Of a stretch of DNA of 6,318 nucleotides, positions 6,129-6,318 are shown in pieces (the stretch's first letter is position 1; every line of letters starts with the position of its first letter). The notes under the pieces are model-generated. The model was not told the DNA's origin. It was given only the letters and a program-made list of their open reading frames with translations, and did not search any database. Source of the DNA: Pseudomonadota bacterium (GTDB lineage Bacteria > Pseudomonadota > Gammaproteobacteria > Burkholderiales > Thiobacillaceae); the NCBI GenBank assembly GCA_021791235.1, contig JAJYXA010000145.1, positions 1-6,318 of the forward strand, in the 5' to 3' direction. The position numbers and the translations under genes are program-made.

Positions 6129-6318
6129 ATGGAAACGGGTACTGTCAAGTGGTTCAACGATGCAAAAGGTTTTGGTTTCATCACCCCGGATAACGGCGGC
6201 GAAGACCTCTTTGCACATTTCTCCGCAATCAACTCCAGCGGCTTCAAGTCCCTGCAGGAAAACCAGAAAGTCAGCTTCGAAGTGACGACTGGCCCCAAGG
6301 GCAAGCAGGCTTCGAACA
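6129..6318 (+). CDS. CspA-family cold-shock protein, last few codons beyond window edge
   Basis: This is a small single-stranded nucleic-acid-binding protein with one cold-shock (OB-fold) domain. Such proteins act in the cytoplasm as RNA chaperones that melt secondary structure and can promote antitermination. The 63 codons present begin [21 protein letters not shown]1 is KGFGFI at residues 13-18 and RNP2 is LFAHF at 27-31. The aromatic surface residues W8, F9, F15, F17, F28, H30 and F31 are all kept. Family members are about 66-70 residues, so only a few codons and the stop are missing. L27-F28-A29 replaces the more common V-F-V in RNP2, as in many proteobacterial homologues. The start has AGGA at 6119-6122 with a 6-nt gap. 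Codons such as GGT, ACT and GCA are more frequent than in the neighbouring genes, fitting high expression. Whether it is cold-induced or constitutive cannot be told from the protein. Confidence 0.97.
   Translation, partial: METGTVKWFNDAKGFGFITPDNGGEDLFAHFSAINSSGFKSLQENQKVSFEVTTGPKGKQASN

Noticed and set aside
5996..6304. Antisense 102-codon frame over the cold-shock gene and leader
   Set aside because: It overlaps a canonical cold-shock protein on the other strand, shows no family features and crosses the AT-rich leader.

Overview
The window is GC-rich, roughly two thirds G+C by eye up to about position 5975, and reads like the chromosome of a Gram-negative proteobacterium. The gene families (a long Lon-related protease, a YbaK-type deacylase, a TIGR02281-type membrane-anchored aspartic protease, a CspA-type protein with a long leader) suggest a betaproteobacterium. 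That is an inference from family content and codon use, not from a marker gene.

Layout. On the minus strand, 1-981 holds the N-terminal 327 residues of a major facilitator transporter whose C-terminus lies beyond the left edge. A short divergent gap (982-1044) separates it from a plus-strand series: a polysaccharide pyruvyl transferase-family protein (1045-2241), an 814-residue Lon-related protease (2306-4750), a YbaK/EbsC-type aminoacyl-tRNA deacylase (4831-5316), a small membrane-anchored retropepsin-like aspartic protease (5418-5975), and a CspA-family cold-shock gene (6129 to the right edge). The cold-shock gene follows an AT-rich 153-nt leader region and lacks only its last few codons.

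The genes are close together (gaps of 64-153 nt) and mostly co-directional. They look like a row of short transcription units rather than one pathway. A loose theme is protein quality control and stress: a Lon-type protease, a tRNA-editing protein, a periplasm-facing protease and a cold-shock protein. I see no evidence that they act together. I see no mobile element, CRISPR array, tRNA, rRNA or integration scar, and no stretch over 300 nt without a gene.

The items most worth a second look are non-coding or concern active sites. The Lon-like protein keeps an intact Ser-Lys protease dyad but has Arg for the usual P-loop Lys and His where a Walker B acidic residue might be expected. The cold-shock leader holds a terminator-like hairpin with a T6 tract just before the ribosome binding site, and an upstream sequence exactly complementary to that site. 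A 7-bp hairpin with a TTCG loop directly abuts the aspartic protease start codon. A 10-bp perfect inverted repeat spans the pyruvyl transferase stop codon. No clearly novel multi-gene system is visible.
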